Positions 11,070 through 23,367 of a stretch of 64,000 bases of DNA are shown piece after piece. A program made the translations under genes and the position numbers. Every line of letters begins with the position of its first letter. Positions within the stretch are counted from its first letter, which is position 1. Source of the DNA: Jackrogersella multiformis (lineage: Eukaryota > Ascomycota > Sordariomycetes > Xylariales > Hypoxylaceae); the NCBI GenBank assembly GCA_902806575.1, contig CADCXD010000018.1:1488001-1552000 (forward strand), read 5' to 3'. A model generated the notes under the pieces. That model had not been told where the DNA came from and made no database searches. It saw only the letters and a program-made list of their open reading frames with translations.

Positions 11070-12129
11070 CTTGGGGAGTATACTCCGACTGTCAGTGTGC
11101 TAATGTGATCAGTCCCGGGAGCAAGGTGATAAGAGCGTCAAGTCGGCGAAGGCTACTACAAGTCGGGAAGATAGCCTGGAGGGCCGTCACCATGCGTGAG
11201 CGTGAACGTGAGTATACAATTGTAAAAACGATATGGCAAACCCGTGCAATTTTCTGGGATAAAGTGAAAAGTGAAGTGAAGCGATATATATCTACTTTGT
11301 GGCTACAATGGTATCTTGTTACGAGAGTGGTGCGGCCGTGACGACTCGCAATATAATTCAATAACTAGTTGGTTGCCTTATCGATGTTTAAGGAGATAGA
11401 AGCCAATTTATGGGCCGACGTTGGAAACGTTGGAATTGCTGGTCGGTAATATTTTCAGCCGCGCGCTGTACGTCACAGTGTGGCGCAGTCTGTGGGACGT
11501 CTTTATCGATAACTTTCGACCTTACTAAGAGTCCAAGACTGACTCCTGATAGGTTGGTATTTCTCCTTGTCATTGCATGTAACAAAATATTGTTCCTTAT
11601 TGTGTGTGTGTATGGATATGAGATGAATTATACGTAGTACGACAAGAATCACTTTTACGATATCCTAGGTTAGGTAGGGAGGCAGTAAGTAAGTAAGTAT
11701 GAAGAATTTCAAACGGCGTGACAAGGGAAGAGATGCAACTGATCTGAAGCTGCTTATAAGGATATTCCTGCAATTTACCCTTCTAACCATTTAATACCTA
11801 CTCATAAGTACCTGGGTATGCAATGTCGCCTACCCCTCTCTACCGGCATTAGCGGTTGAATGGCCAAATGCAATGCCGTACCCAATGAAGGCCAGCTCTA
11901 ATCAATTAGCGAGTCTTAATTGAACTTTCGAACCCTTGAACTTTCGAACCCTTGAACTTTTGAACTTTTGAACTTCTCTTTGCGACATCATCATCGCATC
12001 AAGTCATCTTCTCACGCCTTGTCATACCGACCTAAAGTACCTAAATTGACCAGCGCAACGACTCTCGTACGATTCACCTTACCTACCCAGGTAGGTTGCC
12101 GAATGCCAATCCTGGCCATAATCGCAACG
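11070..12129. other. Promoter spacer with a small tandem repeat
   Basis: This divergent spacer lies between verprolin and the gene at 12130. A short direct repeat of GAACTTTCGAACCCTT / GAACTTTT units occupies about 11923-11972 and would fall in the leader of the downstream gene. In-frame ATGs at 11968 and 12103 are possible but less likely starts than 12130. Confidence 0.4.
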
Positions 12130-13458
12130 ATGCCTCGACCGGCCTCTATACCCCAACCACGGTCTGTTTGTCAGATCTGCCACTCGATCGTTGGACGCCG
12201 CCTATACTCGACAAAACCTGCTCTGAGAGCTCACAATGCTGCGAGGCCTCGAGCTCGAATGGAAACAAGGATATTTAAAGCGGCGATGGTCCAGAAACGG
12301 ACCCTAGTCTCGGCCGTATTACCAACTGGGAAACCTGTATCTAGTACTAGAAATACTCACGATACTTCGGAGGATAGTAATGCGATCAGATCAGCACCTA
12401 GCAAGGCAACTGAGGAGCTTTCGTCAATCACTAACCTGATGACATATATTGAAAGAAGCGCATCAAAAATACTCTCGAATCGACGCATCCCGTCAGAGGC
12501 CGATGTGAGCGCAGCCCTCCAGGCCTGCCACGTCGTGGCCGATTACATTATGGATGATGCCGTACAGCCCCAAATTACTCATATGTTGAGCGAGTTAGAC
12601 TCAACAGCTTCGGAGCTCCTTTCGTTAGACAATACGACCAATCACCGCTCTAAATCATCGGACACCCCGAGCATCAGCATGACGGCTCAGGTCAAACAGA
12701 TTATTACCAAGATATCAAACACTGCTTATGCCGTACTGTCTCATCCACCTGTCTTCATCACACCTGAGCTACTTGAGAGGTACGTCGATGTTCAAGCCCG
12801 TTTAGGCAACCCGGAAACACTCCCCCAGGTCTTCCAGATGTATGCGTCCAAGCCTATCCCCCGTGAGAGCGCAAAATCTATCACCTACGCGAAGCAGAAT
12901 CCCAAAAAGGTAGCGAACGCTATCAATCCATACATAATCGAGATGGCCTTAGATACCGCGATCGAAGCCAGGAACCTGGATGCAGCAGTTGGGATCATCG
13001 AGAATGGCTTCGCGGCGAAAGCCTTCATTCGAAACAAAGTCCTACGCCAGGGCATGCTGCCGGCGGGGACATTCGTGGCCACACCGGTGGCGGCTTACAT
13101 TCTAGCTACAAATTTCTCTAATTTTCAAACCGCCATGGATAGTGCCACCGCGACTAGTGTGGCATTCGTCGGCATCTTAGCTTACGTGGGTTTCACGGCA
13201 TCGCTCGGGGTCGTGGCGTTGATGACAACCAACGACCAGATGAACCGCGTGTCCTGGGCTCCGGGCATACCTTTGCGGACGCGGTGGATAAAAGAGGAAG
13301 AGAGGGCGGCATTGGATAAGATCGCCTGCGCCTGGGGTTTCCGGGAGAAGTGGCGCCAAGGCGAAGAGGAGGGCGCAGATTGGGACGCTTTACGGGAATA
13401 TATTGGCCAGAAGGGTATGATCCTAGATCGGACCGAGCTAATGGAAGGAATGGAATAA
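12130..13458 (+). CDS. Probable mitochondrial membrane protein, unknown function
   Basis: A single exon. I prefer the ATG at 12130 (442 aa) over the in-frame ATG at 11968, because the protein then begins MPRPASIPQPRSV...GRRLYSTKPALR, a typical basic, serine-rich presequence with an RRLYST cleavage-type motif. The middle (about residues 90-290) is helical and could form TPR/PPR-like repeats (a VDVQARLGNPETLPQVFQMY block). Around residues 315-375 there are two hydrophobic segments separated by a short polar loop, and the C-terminal domain contains WAPGIPLRTRW and an acidic helix. An inner-membrane protein of mitochondria is inferred; the reaction or partner is unknown. No intron is needed and codon use matches neighbouring genes. 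Confidence 0.8.
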   Translation: MPRPASIPQPRSVCQICHSIVGRRLYSTKPALRAHNAARPRARMETRIFKAAMVQKRTLVSAVLPTGKPVSSTRNTHDTSEDSNAIRSAPSKATEELSSITNLMTYIERSASKILSNRRIPSEADVSAALQACHVVADYIMDDAVQPQITHMLSELDSTASELLSLDNTTNHRSKSSDTPSISMTAQVKQIITKISNTAYAVLSHPPVFITPELLERYVDVQARLGNPETLPQVFQMYASKPIPRESAKSITYAKQNPKKVANAINPYIIEMALDTAIEARNLDAAVGIIENGFAAKAFIRNKVLRQGMLPAGTFVATPVAAYILATNFSNFQTAMDSATATSVAFVGILAYVGFTASLGVVALMTTNDQMNRVSWAPGIPLRTRWIKEEERAALDKIACAWGFREKWRQGEEEGADWDALREYIGQKGMILDRTELMEGME

Positions 13459-14206
13459 GATCGATCTGGGGTGGAAAACAATCCTCGCAAGATCTACATG
13501 ATAAGTGGTACGCAAGTGTATACTAAAGATACTAAAGTCTATTACTACGTAGGGACACTATACTAGACACCATACTAGAACGGGATGACGGGATGACGGT
13601 CATGTTAAAGAAACCCAGCCCAGTTCTCGCCAAGAACTTGGTCAGCGAGATTGTTTCACCCCCACCGGACCTGAGAGGCGTGAAAGGCCAGGGCTTTGTC
13701 TGCTTTTGCTTGCAAAGGAGCAGGATTTGCCCTATCCGAATAAGAAAGAAGAAGCCTTGATAAGCCTACCTCCATTAAGTTTGCTTGGTTAATACACTAA
13801 CAATGCGGCTCTCCACATCCGGTCTCCCGCCTCGGCCATTCGTCGAGAATCCAGTGGCTTCTGCGGCCCAAGGACTGGGAACCGGTATGTGCGTGAAGGT
13901 ATCACCGATTAGTATTGCGTGCGTCGTCAACCAAGCTTCGCCTCAACCTGAGTTACACAGCGTCTTATAAATATACTATTGATACCTATGCTTGGCATTT
14001 TGCTCTCCTCGAACATATAGCGGTAACTATCCCCATCTTCGAAGACGTCAGTTACGGGGCATATGTCCGCCCACGACCCAGCGAACCGTAACTTGGCACA
14101 TGACTCAAGCTACCTACCTAGGTACTCATATAACAACTACAGAATTAACCTTACCTTGTTGTCACCGACAAGTTCTCTCGCAGCCAAGATTTATCTCTCA
14201 GCCAGA
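13459..14206. other. Intergenic region without visible gene
   Basis: Short open frames occur, but none has splice-compatible continuation or recognisable content. A TACCTACCTAGGTA palindrome lies at about 14111-14124, roughly 85 bp before the next ATG. Confidence 0.4.
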
Positions 14207-15222
14207 ATGGGTGGCCAATTTTCGCCAAAGGATCCCCTGAGATGTCCGAACTACGCCCAGTTCGCATCTCACCTCGATAGAACCCAATTCGATGGCATCT
14301 ACTGGTCATTGTTTTTCCTCGTCATCCTCATACTATTCGTGTCATCGTGGATATTCCAATCGTACGTAACAAGCAACTAACCAACCCCAGACTCGAGATT
14401 TCCAAACCGTGACTAATAGAATGGGTATTCCTACAGGACGATGACGTACAGAGAGAAACCAGATCACACAGAGCACGATTTCCGGAAGAAGCTCAAGACA
14501 AGCCTTGCGTGGTGCAGCGGGCTTTTCCTGGTCGCTGCTATATTCCTGGTCTTCGAGGTGTACGCTCTTCTGGCGCTGCAGTTCTGCGACGGCGAGGACC
14601 TCATGTCGCTCTATTGGTCCACTTGGACCATGCTCCAACTCGGGTCGGAGATGGCTATTCTAGGCATCAACCTGGCGTTATGGCATAATCTATGCAATGT
14701 CCGACAGCCGTGAGATAACCTACCCTACCAGCTTTGTATACTATTCGCTAACTAGATTTCTATTTACAGACTCTGGGCTCTTGCACTCGGCACTCCCGTG
14801 CTGGTCGTCGCAGGACTGGGGCATATTTTCCACGTCGCTCTCCGATGGGTCTACAAGAGGGCCAAAACCCATAGGGAGGATCGAAAGTCGGGTGATAACG
14901 GCATCTCGGGTGAGATGGTGGACGTGTCTACGTCTTCCTCTCCTTCTTCTTCCGCGGCGTAAGTTTCTGCACATCCCACACATGTGGGCTGCATTCCATA
15001 ACCAAGCCACCGGGTTCTCGTTGCTAACTACCCAACCACTATTGCAGTGCTACTATCAAGCCGGGCCACGAGCACATCGACCAGCCCAGCGCTCTGGAAG
15101 CCGGGCGAATCATGTGCTTTTCGATTGACACAGGCGACGACGAACGGGTCAGGAAGTGGCCGTCATTCGTCGGCATGTCAGATGGCAAAGCCCTCATACA
15201 GCTGACAGTGGTGCATGCCTAA
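14207..15222 (+). CDS. Small multi-pass membrane protein, unknown
   Basis: Four exons (14207-14361, 14437-14709, 14770-14958, 15048-15222) join in frame to 263 aa. Hydrophobic segments are visible at about residues 25-50 (IYWSLFFLVILILFVSSW), 75-105 (LFLVAAIFLVFEVYALLAL), 115-140 (MLQLGSEMAILGINLAL) and 150-170 (LALGTPVLVVAGLGHIF), so four membrane helices are likely. A cytosolic tail follows, rich in serine (STSSSPSSSAA) and then acidic residues. All three introns have good donors (GTACGT, GTGAGA, GTAAGT). I do not recognise the family; it resembles lineage-specific fungal membrane proteins. The model depends on splicing by eye, and the last exon is the least certain. Confidence 0.75.
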
Positions 15223-16847
15223 GCCTGCGTCGATCGGCTTTCAGACCAGCGGATCCGGGTCGTCTAGGCACATAGTTTGGAAACATTTTTCTTATCTTGA
15301 AGATCTTGGACCTCCCTCCCTCCCACCTACCTAGCGCCGTTCCTACATTCTTGAATCGAGACAAGATCTTCATGCCGCTTCCCAACTGCGCTAGTAGGGA
15401 ATCCCGACCGAACACTGTCGAGGCTGTGTTGGCGCCAAGCCAATGTAAAGCCAAAAACCGTGGACGCCTCGGCGCCCAACAACTCACCGCCCAGAAGAAG
15501 ACTTCCACATACCTACATACAACATACATACGCTGCTAGCATGGAAGGAAACAAATTGTGCTCGTGTTTTATCTTGGGTTCATGAGATCCTCATCGGACC
15601 CGATTGGTCGGTTCGAGCCTGACAGAAACAGACGCCTTGGTAACGAAGCGACGCGCGTATCCATGTGACGGATACCAAGAGGCCTATTGGGCATATACAC
15701 ACGAATCTACAGATTGCCAAGCAGCGATCGACTCTTCAAAGGGGCGAAGCGAGCTATGGCAGCTATGGGTACCTGGGTAAGATGAGATTGCCGGCCGAGA
15801 CCCGCAGTCCAATCTTGGTCCCCCACCACTCATTACACGCGGAAGCAAGCAGTAGCACGTTATACTGCCGATAGACAGCTAGATAGATTAAGGGGCTGAG
15901 GGCTAGATTCATGTCAAGTCTTTTTTGATGAGCCTCAACTCCTAATACATAGTATTTATCCAAAGACAATTAATTTGATGATTCTAAGCGAACAGTGTGC
16001 CACACAACTACCTCGCAGCCACAACACAGCACATAATAATCACACACTATAGGTGGTGAGCCAATTATGAGAGGCATCGGTAAGATTCTAGATTTCAACA
16101 AAAGGCCCTGGTTGAAACATAGCGGCAGCACGTGGCTGGCTGAAAACTGTGACGGAATTTGCATTTCATACTCCAACTCGTAGGACAGACAGACAGACAG
16201 ACAACAACTCCCGGGATAAAAAAGCTTCGATCCAAGGTTTCGCGCGTTCCACCGAACGCAAATGTGAGCAGTCTGAAATTATAGCCGGGTAGGATCCATC
16301 CCGGAGAAGCCATCAGGTCTGGGCGCTAAGCGCTAAGAACTCGGCATTGGGTAGGCGATAAGAGTGCCAGAGGCGGAGTTCTCGTGTTTAAATGAATGTC
16401 CACGAGAAAAATCTTCCCGTCTTCATACTATCTATTTCGAAGGATTCAGAGGCCACCATGTCGTTAATTCCGAGTACCACCTTGGAGATTCCGCATCTTT
16501 GGAATAGGGAGCTATGGTGGTATTTGGTTTGGAAGCTTAAGAAGCTGTGTATTGCAACGTTGGTTGAAGCTGAGCTTACTGCTCAGATCTGATAGGAGAG
16601 GGGTTAAGATCTCCGCAGGGATTAAGCTGGCGCTTTTTGTTGATATGCCGGTATGGGTTGTAGGTACCATGTACTATGTAGACGTTTCTGAAAAGCTTAT
16701 CATCATGTTCCAAGGTTGTTTGTCACTACATACATACATAGTAGGTAGTTTATAGTACCTAGGTTATAACTCAGGTGCCGAATGAGGTAATTATAGAAGT
16801 TTTAGACAGCGCAGCAGCAGCCTATTAAGATAGCTCGACTTGGCCGA
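15223..16847. other. Intergenic region, nothing supported
   Basis: No gene is seen between the membrane protein and the convergent CHORD gene. A short GACA tetranucleotide run occurs at about 16185-16203 and TACCTAGGTT-type palindromes near 16755. Confidence 0.45.
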
Positions 16848-17914
16848 CTACACCCGACCCGCACGACCAATCTGTAAGATCTCGCCTGTTGGTCTCTCGT
16901 CGCTCCGCAGTACCGGCCAGCTTGCGCCATCCGCCTTGTAAAGGCTCACTTCGAGTTTTGTGCCCAGGATCTTATACGTCGACTTTTCTATGTCGATCTG
17001 CCCGAACAAGGGAACGCTAGCCTTGTAAAGTTTGGGTCGGGCATCACCTGTCGGCAGATTGAGTGCAAGGGCTTGTGATTCGAACTTCACCGTGGCCCTA
17101 TCCTTGTCGATCTTCTTGAGGAAGAAAGATGCTATCACCGTGGAAGGGGTCTGGTAGAAGTCATGTCGCACTGTCTCGAGCAGCTCCTCTCCGTCCGCGC
17201 TTATCGCATTTGCTGTCTTGGCCTTGCTCTTTTGCTCCCCGGATCCGACGAACAAGTGTTTAGGCAATGTTTTACAACCTTCGAGTTTCATGAACTGGTC
17301 AAACTCTAGCACCCGTCGCTTGCAACAGCTGTATCCCTTGCTACCCTCGTGGAAGATGGGAGCACCTGGATGGTGGACGCATTTCTCGTCGTCTGATCTC
17401 ACCTGACCTTTCTTATAGGCCACATCGCATCCTTTCCGGCGGCAAACCTTTCCTTCTGGGATATCCAAAGACGGGTCGTCGTCCTCGGATTCCGGAGGGG
17501 GTGGGGGTGCAGTGGGAGCTGGTTGGGGAGTGAGAGGTGCGCGGGCCGGTGCTGATACAACCTCGGCAAGCTTTGAAGCAAGAGATGATGACGTTGAGTT
17601 GGAGTCATTATTCCCCGTAGCCTTCTTCTCGATTTCAGGAGGTAGGTCTGTTGTGCTATGCTTGCCCTCAGTACAAGGCGGGATCTCCAGGAACTCATCA
17701 AAGGTCAAGACTCTTGGTTTGCAGCACTTCCAGCCTAGACGTATCAGATGCCTGTCAGTGAATATATTGTTATTGATTCCCTAGCGAGATTAGTACTAGT
17801 CCACGCACCTTTCTGCCCCTCATGGAAGACTGGAGGACCCGGATGATAGACACAGACCTCTTCCGGGTCGGTGTAGACTTTGCCGCAGCCCTTGTGGACA
17901 CACTTCTGGGTCAT
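16848..17914 (-). CDS. CHORD and CS domain cochaperone (CHORDC1/RAR1 family)
   Basis: Exon 1 (17914-17809) and exon 2 (17734-16848) encode 330 aa across a 73-nt intron. CHORD 1 spans residues 1-60 (CVHKGCGKVYTD, CVYHPGPPVFHEG, WKCCKPRVLTFDEF). A linker rich in Ser, Pro and Ala follows, then CHORD 2 (CRRKGCDVAYKK, CVHHPGAPIFHEGSKGYSCC) at about 125-190. The C terminus is a CS (p23-like) domain (HDFYQTPSTVIASFFLKK ... LGTKLEVSLYKAD). Zinc-coordinating Cys and His are all present in both CHORDs. In this family the protein works with HSP90 and SGT1 in folding of client complexes and in stress responses. Length and domain order match the fungal and animal proteins. It is divergent from the glutaredoxin-like gene. 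Confidence 0.95.
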
Positions 17915-18592
17915 TGTCGTGCAAACGTGTGTTGTTTGGCAAGAAGAAAGAGATAAGAGAATTGAGGTTTAGTCGTTTCCTTAGTACCTAGGTAGATTCG
18001 ATTAGATTAGATCAGATCAAATCGCAACTTCTGTTTCGTGTTTGTATAGTCTATAAAACAGGCAACTTGCAAAGTGAAGCTGGTGGAAGCTACGAGAGCC
18101 TTGAGCTTCCTCACCGCCTTCCGTTTACAGGAGCTTTGTACTTTCTTTCTGCAAAAGTCCCACACAGAAACCTTGCATGAGGGACCTAGGTACCTATGAC
18201 GTACGAGCATTTGATATCATGTACCTAGGTATTTGTCGTAAGCTCAACTTATTAAATCACGAAAGTGATAAGAGCAGCGGTTGATTGTCCATGTGGGGCG
18301 GCAGAATTCGAAAGCCCCGCCCTCCTGAGATACCCAGGGCTGATCTTTAGATCTATACCAGGTACCTAGGAGGTAGGTATTCAATAATCGAAAATGCCTT
18401 AGGTAATTTCTATTCAAGATACCTACCTAGGTATGTAAATATGCGACTATAGCAATTATCTCTATAGCACAGCATATGTACTAAGATAAAATCGTACGAT
18501 TTTTAAAATAAACATCAAATATAACGGAAGCGTTTCCCTTTCTTAAATGCTTCGATGTTTCTACCTTCTCCTTTGTGATTCCAAACCTCAAG
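17915..18592. promoter_or_regulatory. Divergent promoter region with palindromes
   Basis: This 0.68-kb spacer lies between the CHORD gene and the glutaredoxin-like gene. It holds several copies of the ACCTAGGT palindrome (about 17988, 18184, 18222, 18362, 18424). An upstream ATG at 18554 opens a very short frame ending at 18577, a possible uORF before the ATG at 18593. Confidence 0.4.
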
Positions 18593-18975
18593 ATGCGTGC
18601 TACTTGTAGATTGCTTCAGGCTTGTAGAATTACGCTCTTCACGCGAGAAAACTGCGGGCTCTGTTCCGCAGCCAAGCTGGTCCTCACAGAAGTCAAGTAC
18701 TCCAGGCCTTTCCTATTTCAGGAGATCGATATCATCAGTCCCAGCGTCAGTCCGAAGTGGAGGGATCTGTATGAGTTCGACGTCCCTGTGGTATGTAATC
18801 AGCCGTAATCTAAAACGACAGATACTAATTCCCTCAATAGATTCACATTAGCAAGTCTGAGGCTGGAAGCGAAACTCCCCAGTTTGCTTCGAAGGCAGTC
18901 AAGCTCATGCATCGATTCACTGCCGATGAAGTCAGAGCCAAGATGGATCATGTCGAGAAGTCTCAAAGCGATTAG
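18593..18975 (+). CDS. Glutaredoxin-like protein (DUF836/YDR286C family)
   Basis: Two exons (18593-18790, 18841-18975) encode 110 aa; the 50-nt intron has a GTATGT donor and the branch-like GATACTAATTC. The N terminus carries LFTRENCGLCSAAK, a CxxC active-site loop of the thioredoxin fold, followed by the second strand (FLFQEIDIISP) and the cis-proline region (YEFDVPVIHISKSE). This is the layout of small fungal glutaredoxin-like proteins, often mitochondrial. The ATG at 18593 is the only plausible start: an in-frame codon 18 bases upstream is GTG. Length agrees with the family (about 100-115 aa). Substrate unknown. Confidence 0.9.
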
Positions 18976-19142
18976 CCTCGGACCAAGGGACGAAATGCAT
19001 TGTGGTAATGCCTATTTACAGACTAGCTATCTCACACTGAGGCATTTGTAGGTTCAAGTAGGTATGTCATTTCGTCGTCCCTCTATATTACCTAGGTAGG
19101 GACGGAAATATCGACCTCCTTCTATTTTTATAGCGACTAATC

Positions 19143-20273
19143 TTAATATCTACCCCCAGTCTTCGGCGCTTCTTGCCCCCGAGCAATATTCAGCGTCACG
19201 CCCAGCGAGGCCTGCAGCAGCGTCGTGTCGAGTGCGGCACTAATCATGTGGAATCCCTTGTCTGCGTACTCCTTCGCCTGCTCTGCGCTCGTAGCAAAGA
19301 ACCCGCACTTCTTGCCTGCCTTTTTGGTAGCCCACAGGATTCGGTCGATGGCTTGTTGCAATTCGGGTTTTATGACCCCATCTAGGATGGGATAGCCGAT
19401 GTTATTACCCAGGTCAAATGGGCCTATGAAGAGGACGTCAATGCCCGGGACAGCGGCTATCTCCTCCACGGCGTCGAGTGCCTCTTGTGTTTCGATCTGC
19501 ACCATAGTCAAGAGCGAGTCATTGGCTTGCTGCAAATAGTCCGTCATAGTTGGCACTGGGCTGAAACGTTCCATTGCGAATGGTGATCCAAGTCCACGTT
19601 GGCCTTTGGGTGGGAACTTGGCCGCGTTGACAATTTTCTTGGCCTCTTCGACGGAACGAAGTAGTGGAATTAGGATCTACATTGCTATTTAGCGTCGTTT
19701 CGATCAATTGCTCAGCCACCACTTACGCCATGTGCGCCGGCATCCAGTGCACCTTTTTCAGACGTCAGTTGCGTGGAAATGATCGGTCTGATTTTTGGGC
19801 TTACGCTTTATCATCCATCCCTGCATATCGGGTATCCTCACGAGGGGACTAACACCACAGCTAGCAATAGCCGGAACGGCTTCGTGCATCGCGGCATCTG
19901 GAATAGTTGTCAGATACTCAGTACCATGTGTTTTGGAACAGATATCACGATTCCATCCGGTTTAGCCCCTTGGGTACGCCTAGGGGTGATGAGAATACGT
20001 ACCGTCAATGTTTCCGTGCTCGCAGTCAACCATCACCCAATCGACACCAGCTCGTGCCAATACCCTGGAGACATTCTGACCAGGCAATGTTTGCCAGAGC
20101 CCTATGCTAGCGGTTTCATTCTTCCCAAAAGCCTCCTTTAATACACATCCTTGCAGCATCTTGGAATATGGCTTGGTTAGTTCTAGAAATTTGGAAGGCG
20201 AGTGAAGGATGTAATTCTTCGAAATCAACAAGGGCCTGCCGGCTGTGGCAGCAAATCGAGATATAAGTGTCAT
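19143..20273 (-). CDS. HpcH/HpaI-family aldolase (class II)
   Basis: Four exons (20273-20003, 19897-19805, 19752-19727, 19676-19143) give 307 aa, including a 26-nt micro-exon that supplies the conserved ALDAGAHG loop. The family cleaves 4-hydroxy-2-oxo acids to pyruvate (or a related oxo acid) plus an aldehyde, using a divalent metal. Visible signatures: GLWQ near 58, VDCEHG at 82-87, LVRIP, ALDAGAHGILIP across the micro-exon, RGLGSPF, and the metal ligands Glu192 (QIET) and Asp218 (GPFDL). The N-terminal 38 residues exceed the usual bacterial length, so Met39 could be the real start, or the extension is a targeting peptide. The gene sits beside a Zn2Cys6 regulator, which may control it (inference). 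Confidence 0.93.
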
Positions 20274-21768
20274 TAATATTACTATACCAAGCAGGTCACT
20301 GCAACGCTTGCATCGACACGAATTTACCTACCGAGGTAGGTATGTAGAGACGTTAGCTAAGAGAGGCATAACCTGTATTAGGAATTGACAGTATCTTTCT
20401 CCAACCTTCGGACCATTCCATTCGCGAAGAGAAACCGGCTAACACCCCCCTCCCCTCGCTCATAGCAGTAAACTACCGAGAGCGGGGTAGCTACCCATCG
20501 GAGCTCCAGCGTTCCTAGAAACTCATACAATATGATAAACTTCCTACGAGACATAGAAAATAGGACTTAAAACTGTTTTAGAGATGATCAAATTCGCTAT
20601 TTGCTTAGAAATATATATACCTACCTAGGTACCTAGGTAAGTATGTATGGTTGTATCACTGGAGTTGAAGACAGAAGATCTATATCTATTAGATATTGGC
20701 TTCCCCAGGGGAAGCGTCTAACTAAGTAGATACCCATTAAATATATAAGCACTCGAAAGTGATCTAGCTTATTACCTAAGCAGCTAAATAAAGTAGATCG
20801 TGTGACTCCGGAGCCGATCACCGAGTTCGTCCCACTTCTCCCGTAAGTGACCCGGGATCGCAGTATCGTATCGGATCTACGTCGAGGTACGATTTCGAGT
20901 ACCAACCTACCTAAAGACGAAACAGGTCATCATAAATGTGTATTTCATATATATTCCCGGTCACGGTTGATTTTTTGGAAGCTGTTTAAGCTGTGTATTA
21001 TCCGGTGTAAGTTATATCTACCTAGGTACCTGGAGCCTTGATATCATTGTGTTGCATGTTTCTCATCGTCGAAACGGAATACCAAGGAATGGACGCGTGT
21101 TATATATGTGTAGACACTACCGCTTGTTGATGTTGTATAGTTGGCCTTCAGCTTCGATGTTACTATTTTTTTATATAAATAACTTAGATTGTATTTTACA
21201 TCCCATCCTTTATGAAGGTCAGCTACCGATGCCGTAGTAGACATGTTTAAAACTACAAACGCCTCATAGCGCAGAGCTATTTGGCCATTCCTATAGTCTC
21301 TCTTTATATCCTTCGGTTACACCGTAGAGGGGGGTCTGAATTCGTGCATTTGTACACCGCCGTCCCTGTTCTATTTTACCCACACCCTCCAAATAAGTTT
21401 CGTAAGATTCCCAAGCAGAATAGACAACACTATGTCATCCTGACTACTACCGGCCCTCTGCTTCTAGAACCATCATAGACTTAACTTCACGGGTAGAGTA
21501 TAGTCCTTAGATACTATAAGACCCGATGGTAAGTCTCAGCGCGTGTTGTTCGCGCACTCCACGTGGCGAATAGCCCGACAATAGTAAATATTAACCTCCA
21601 ACGAACCCTAACACTAAGGCGTATAATCACGTAGTGATCTAATGCACATCTCGAGTATCGAGGGAAGCGAATAATAATCGAATCGACTCGACTAAGCAAT
21701 ATCCCGAAGGGTGCAATGAGCGATATTAGGGCTCAGGTTAACGATACTCAGGAGGAGCAAGTGTAACT
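20274..21768. other. Spacer with palindromes, no gene seen
   Basis: About 1.5 kb without a supportable gene. It contains TACCTACCGAGGTAGGTA-like (20327-20344) and TACCTACCTAGGTACC (20620-20640) inverted motifs and low-complexity A+T segments. It includes the promoter of the aldolase and the 3' end of the regulator gene. Confidence 0.45.
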
Positions 21769-23367
21769 TCAAGAGTTACAATGAGGCGAAAATGTGCCAT
21801 TTTCGAGAAATATGTGCGGCGTAGGTGATCTAGATCTCGATATTATAGCCTGATGGGTTATGTAATCGACGCGGTCCGTTATACCGGAAGGCATATTCTG
21901 CATCGAGGTGAACATTTGGCTCAAGAGCTCGATATGACTGACAAAATTACCATTCTGGCTGGCGTCATCCAGGAGCGCTTTTTCGGCGGCCCAATCTGCG
22001 CCCCAGACTTCTTGCGGTATGTCATCGCTCTCGTACAGCGCGATCTGCAGGGGCCATTGGAGACGCGGCCACCACTCGTCATCGTCCGGGTCGAACAGGG
22101 ATACGATGCCCATCACCTCGCGGCGCGATACGCCTTTTAACCACCAGACAGCGTCAAGGCACTTGAGGAGGCCGAAATAACTAGCAAGGATGGCAAGAGC
22201 GCGCGGGCGGCGGTTCTCTAGCAACTCTACGAAGCGGCGCGAAACGCTTGCGAGGAATACAAGCGGAGCCCCGGTATGGGGTATCTTGTGAGCCCAGTCC
22301 AGAACGGCGACAGCGTGCTGATACGCCTGGCGCGTAAGCTGTTGATTCCCCGGGTCGCCATCCATGGCGACAACCTCCTCCTCAACCCCGTCGAGGAGAT
22401 GCCCGAAGAAGGTCGCGTTCTCCCCGGAGAGGTCGAGATTGAGCGCGGGCTGAGACTCGATGATCGGCACCACGATGCCGCTATGCCGCAACCATTGCCA
22501 GCTAGACGCCACGACGGCCTTCACGCCCTGAAATGAATGAAACCACGACAGCGGCAGAGCATACCCATCAGATCGGTCTTTGAGGTTGCTACTATCTTCC
22601 CGAGTGAAAATCCGAGACGCGGTGGACTGGAAGGCGATGAGCGCGGCGGTGAGGAATAGCGCTTCGGCGTTCGATTCGGTGATGCCCTTGCTTAAGCTTG
22701 CGCCGTACTCCGATAGGGTAGACGCCATATACGCATGACTGGCGCGTACGAGTTCCTGATCCTGGGGAGAGTTATACCGCAGATGGAGGGCGGAGACGGC
22801 GAGCAGGGCATCAGCTAGGAAGCTGTTGCCCGTGAAGGCGAGGTTCGGAACAGTATTCCGCCAAATGCCCTCGCTCACGGGCGAGGATATAGCAAGGGTT
22901 TCGCAAGTGATGGTGGTATAGTGATGGAGTAGCTTCAGCTCCATCATGCGACTACTTTTGGTATTCGTGGTCAAGGGAAGGGGTTCTGGGTTTCTATATA
23001 GCGGGAGAGGAGACCGCGAATCTATGGATGGGGTCGGCGGAGAGAAGCTCGTCGAAGGACTGTCGCAGTTGCTGGTAGATGTCGAACGGGGGGTTTCGAC
23101 GGGACTGAGGGCGTCGACGAGGCCGGGATGCTCGAAGTCGCAAGCAACGCCATGTTTGGTACAATTTCCACACCGGGGATGAACTTCGTCACACTACATA
23201 TGAGTCAAGCAGTTGAGCGCCGTACTATGCAAATTGCGCCATGTCCCTGTTGGATATTTCACATATGATAGAGCGGAACAGAATAAGAACCTACGTACCT
23301 TTATCTTCCTGGCCTTGCATCTCCGGCATCCAGCACGGGATTTCTTATGGGATCTCCTTGGGGGCAT
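21769..23367 (-). CDS. Zn2Cys6 fungal transcription factor
   Basis: Exon 1 (23367-23299) and exon 2 (23193-21769) encode 497 aa; the 105-nt intron lies within the zinc cluster, right before its third cysteine. The cluster reads CRRCKARKIK then CDEVHPRCGNC and CDF, the six-cysteine pattern of Gal4-type binuclear zinc fingers, preceded by basic RRSHKKSRAG. A Ser/Thr/Pro linker follows. The rest (from about residue 97) is the fungal-specific regulatory region of the Upc2/sterol-regulator-like type (LLHHYTTITCETL, then a helix bundle with ADALLAVSALHLR). The likely role is transcriptional control of neighbouring metabolic genes; the target is not shown by sequence. Without the spliced first exon the DNA-binding domain would be missed, so this start matters. 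Confidence 0.93.

Noticed and set aside
11923..11972. TTCGAACC motifs resembling a tRNA T-loop
   Set aside because: They belong to a short direct repeat; no acceptor, D or anticodon stem can be formed around them.
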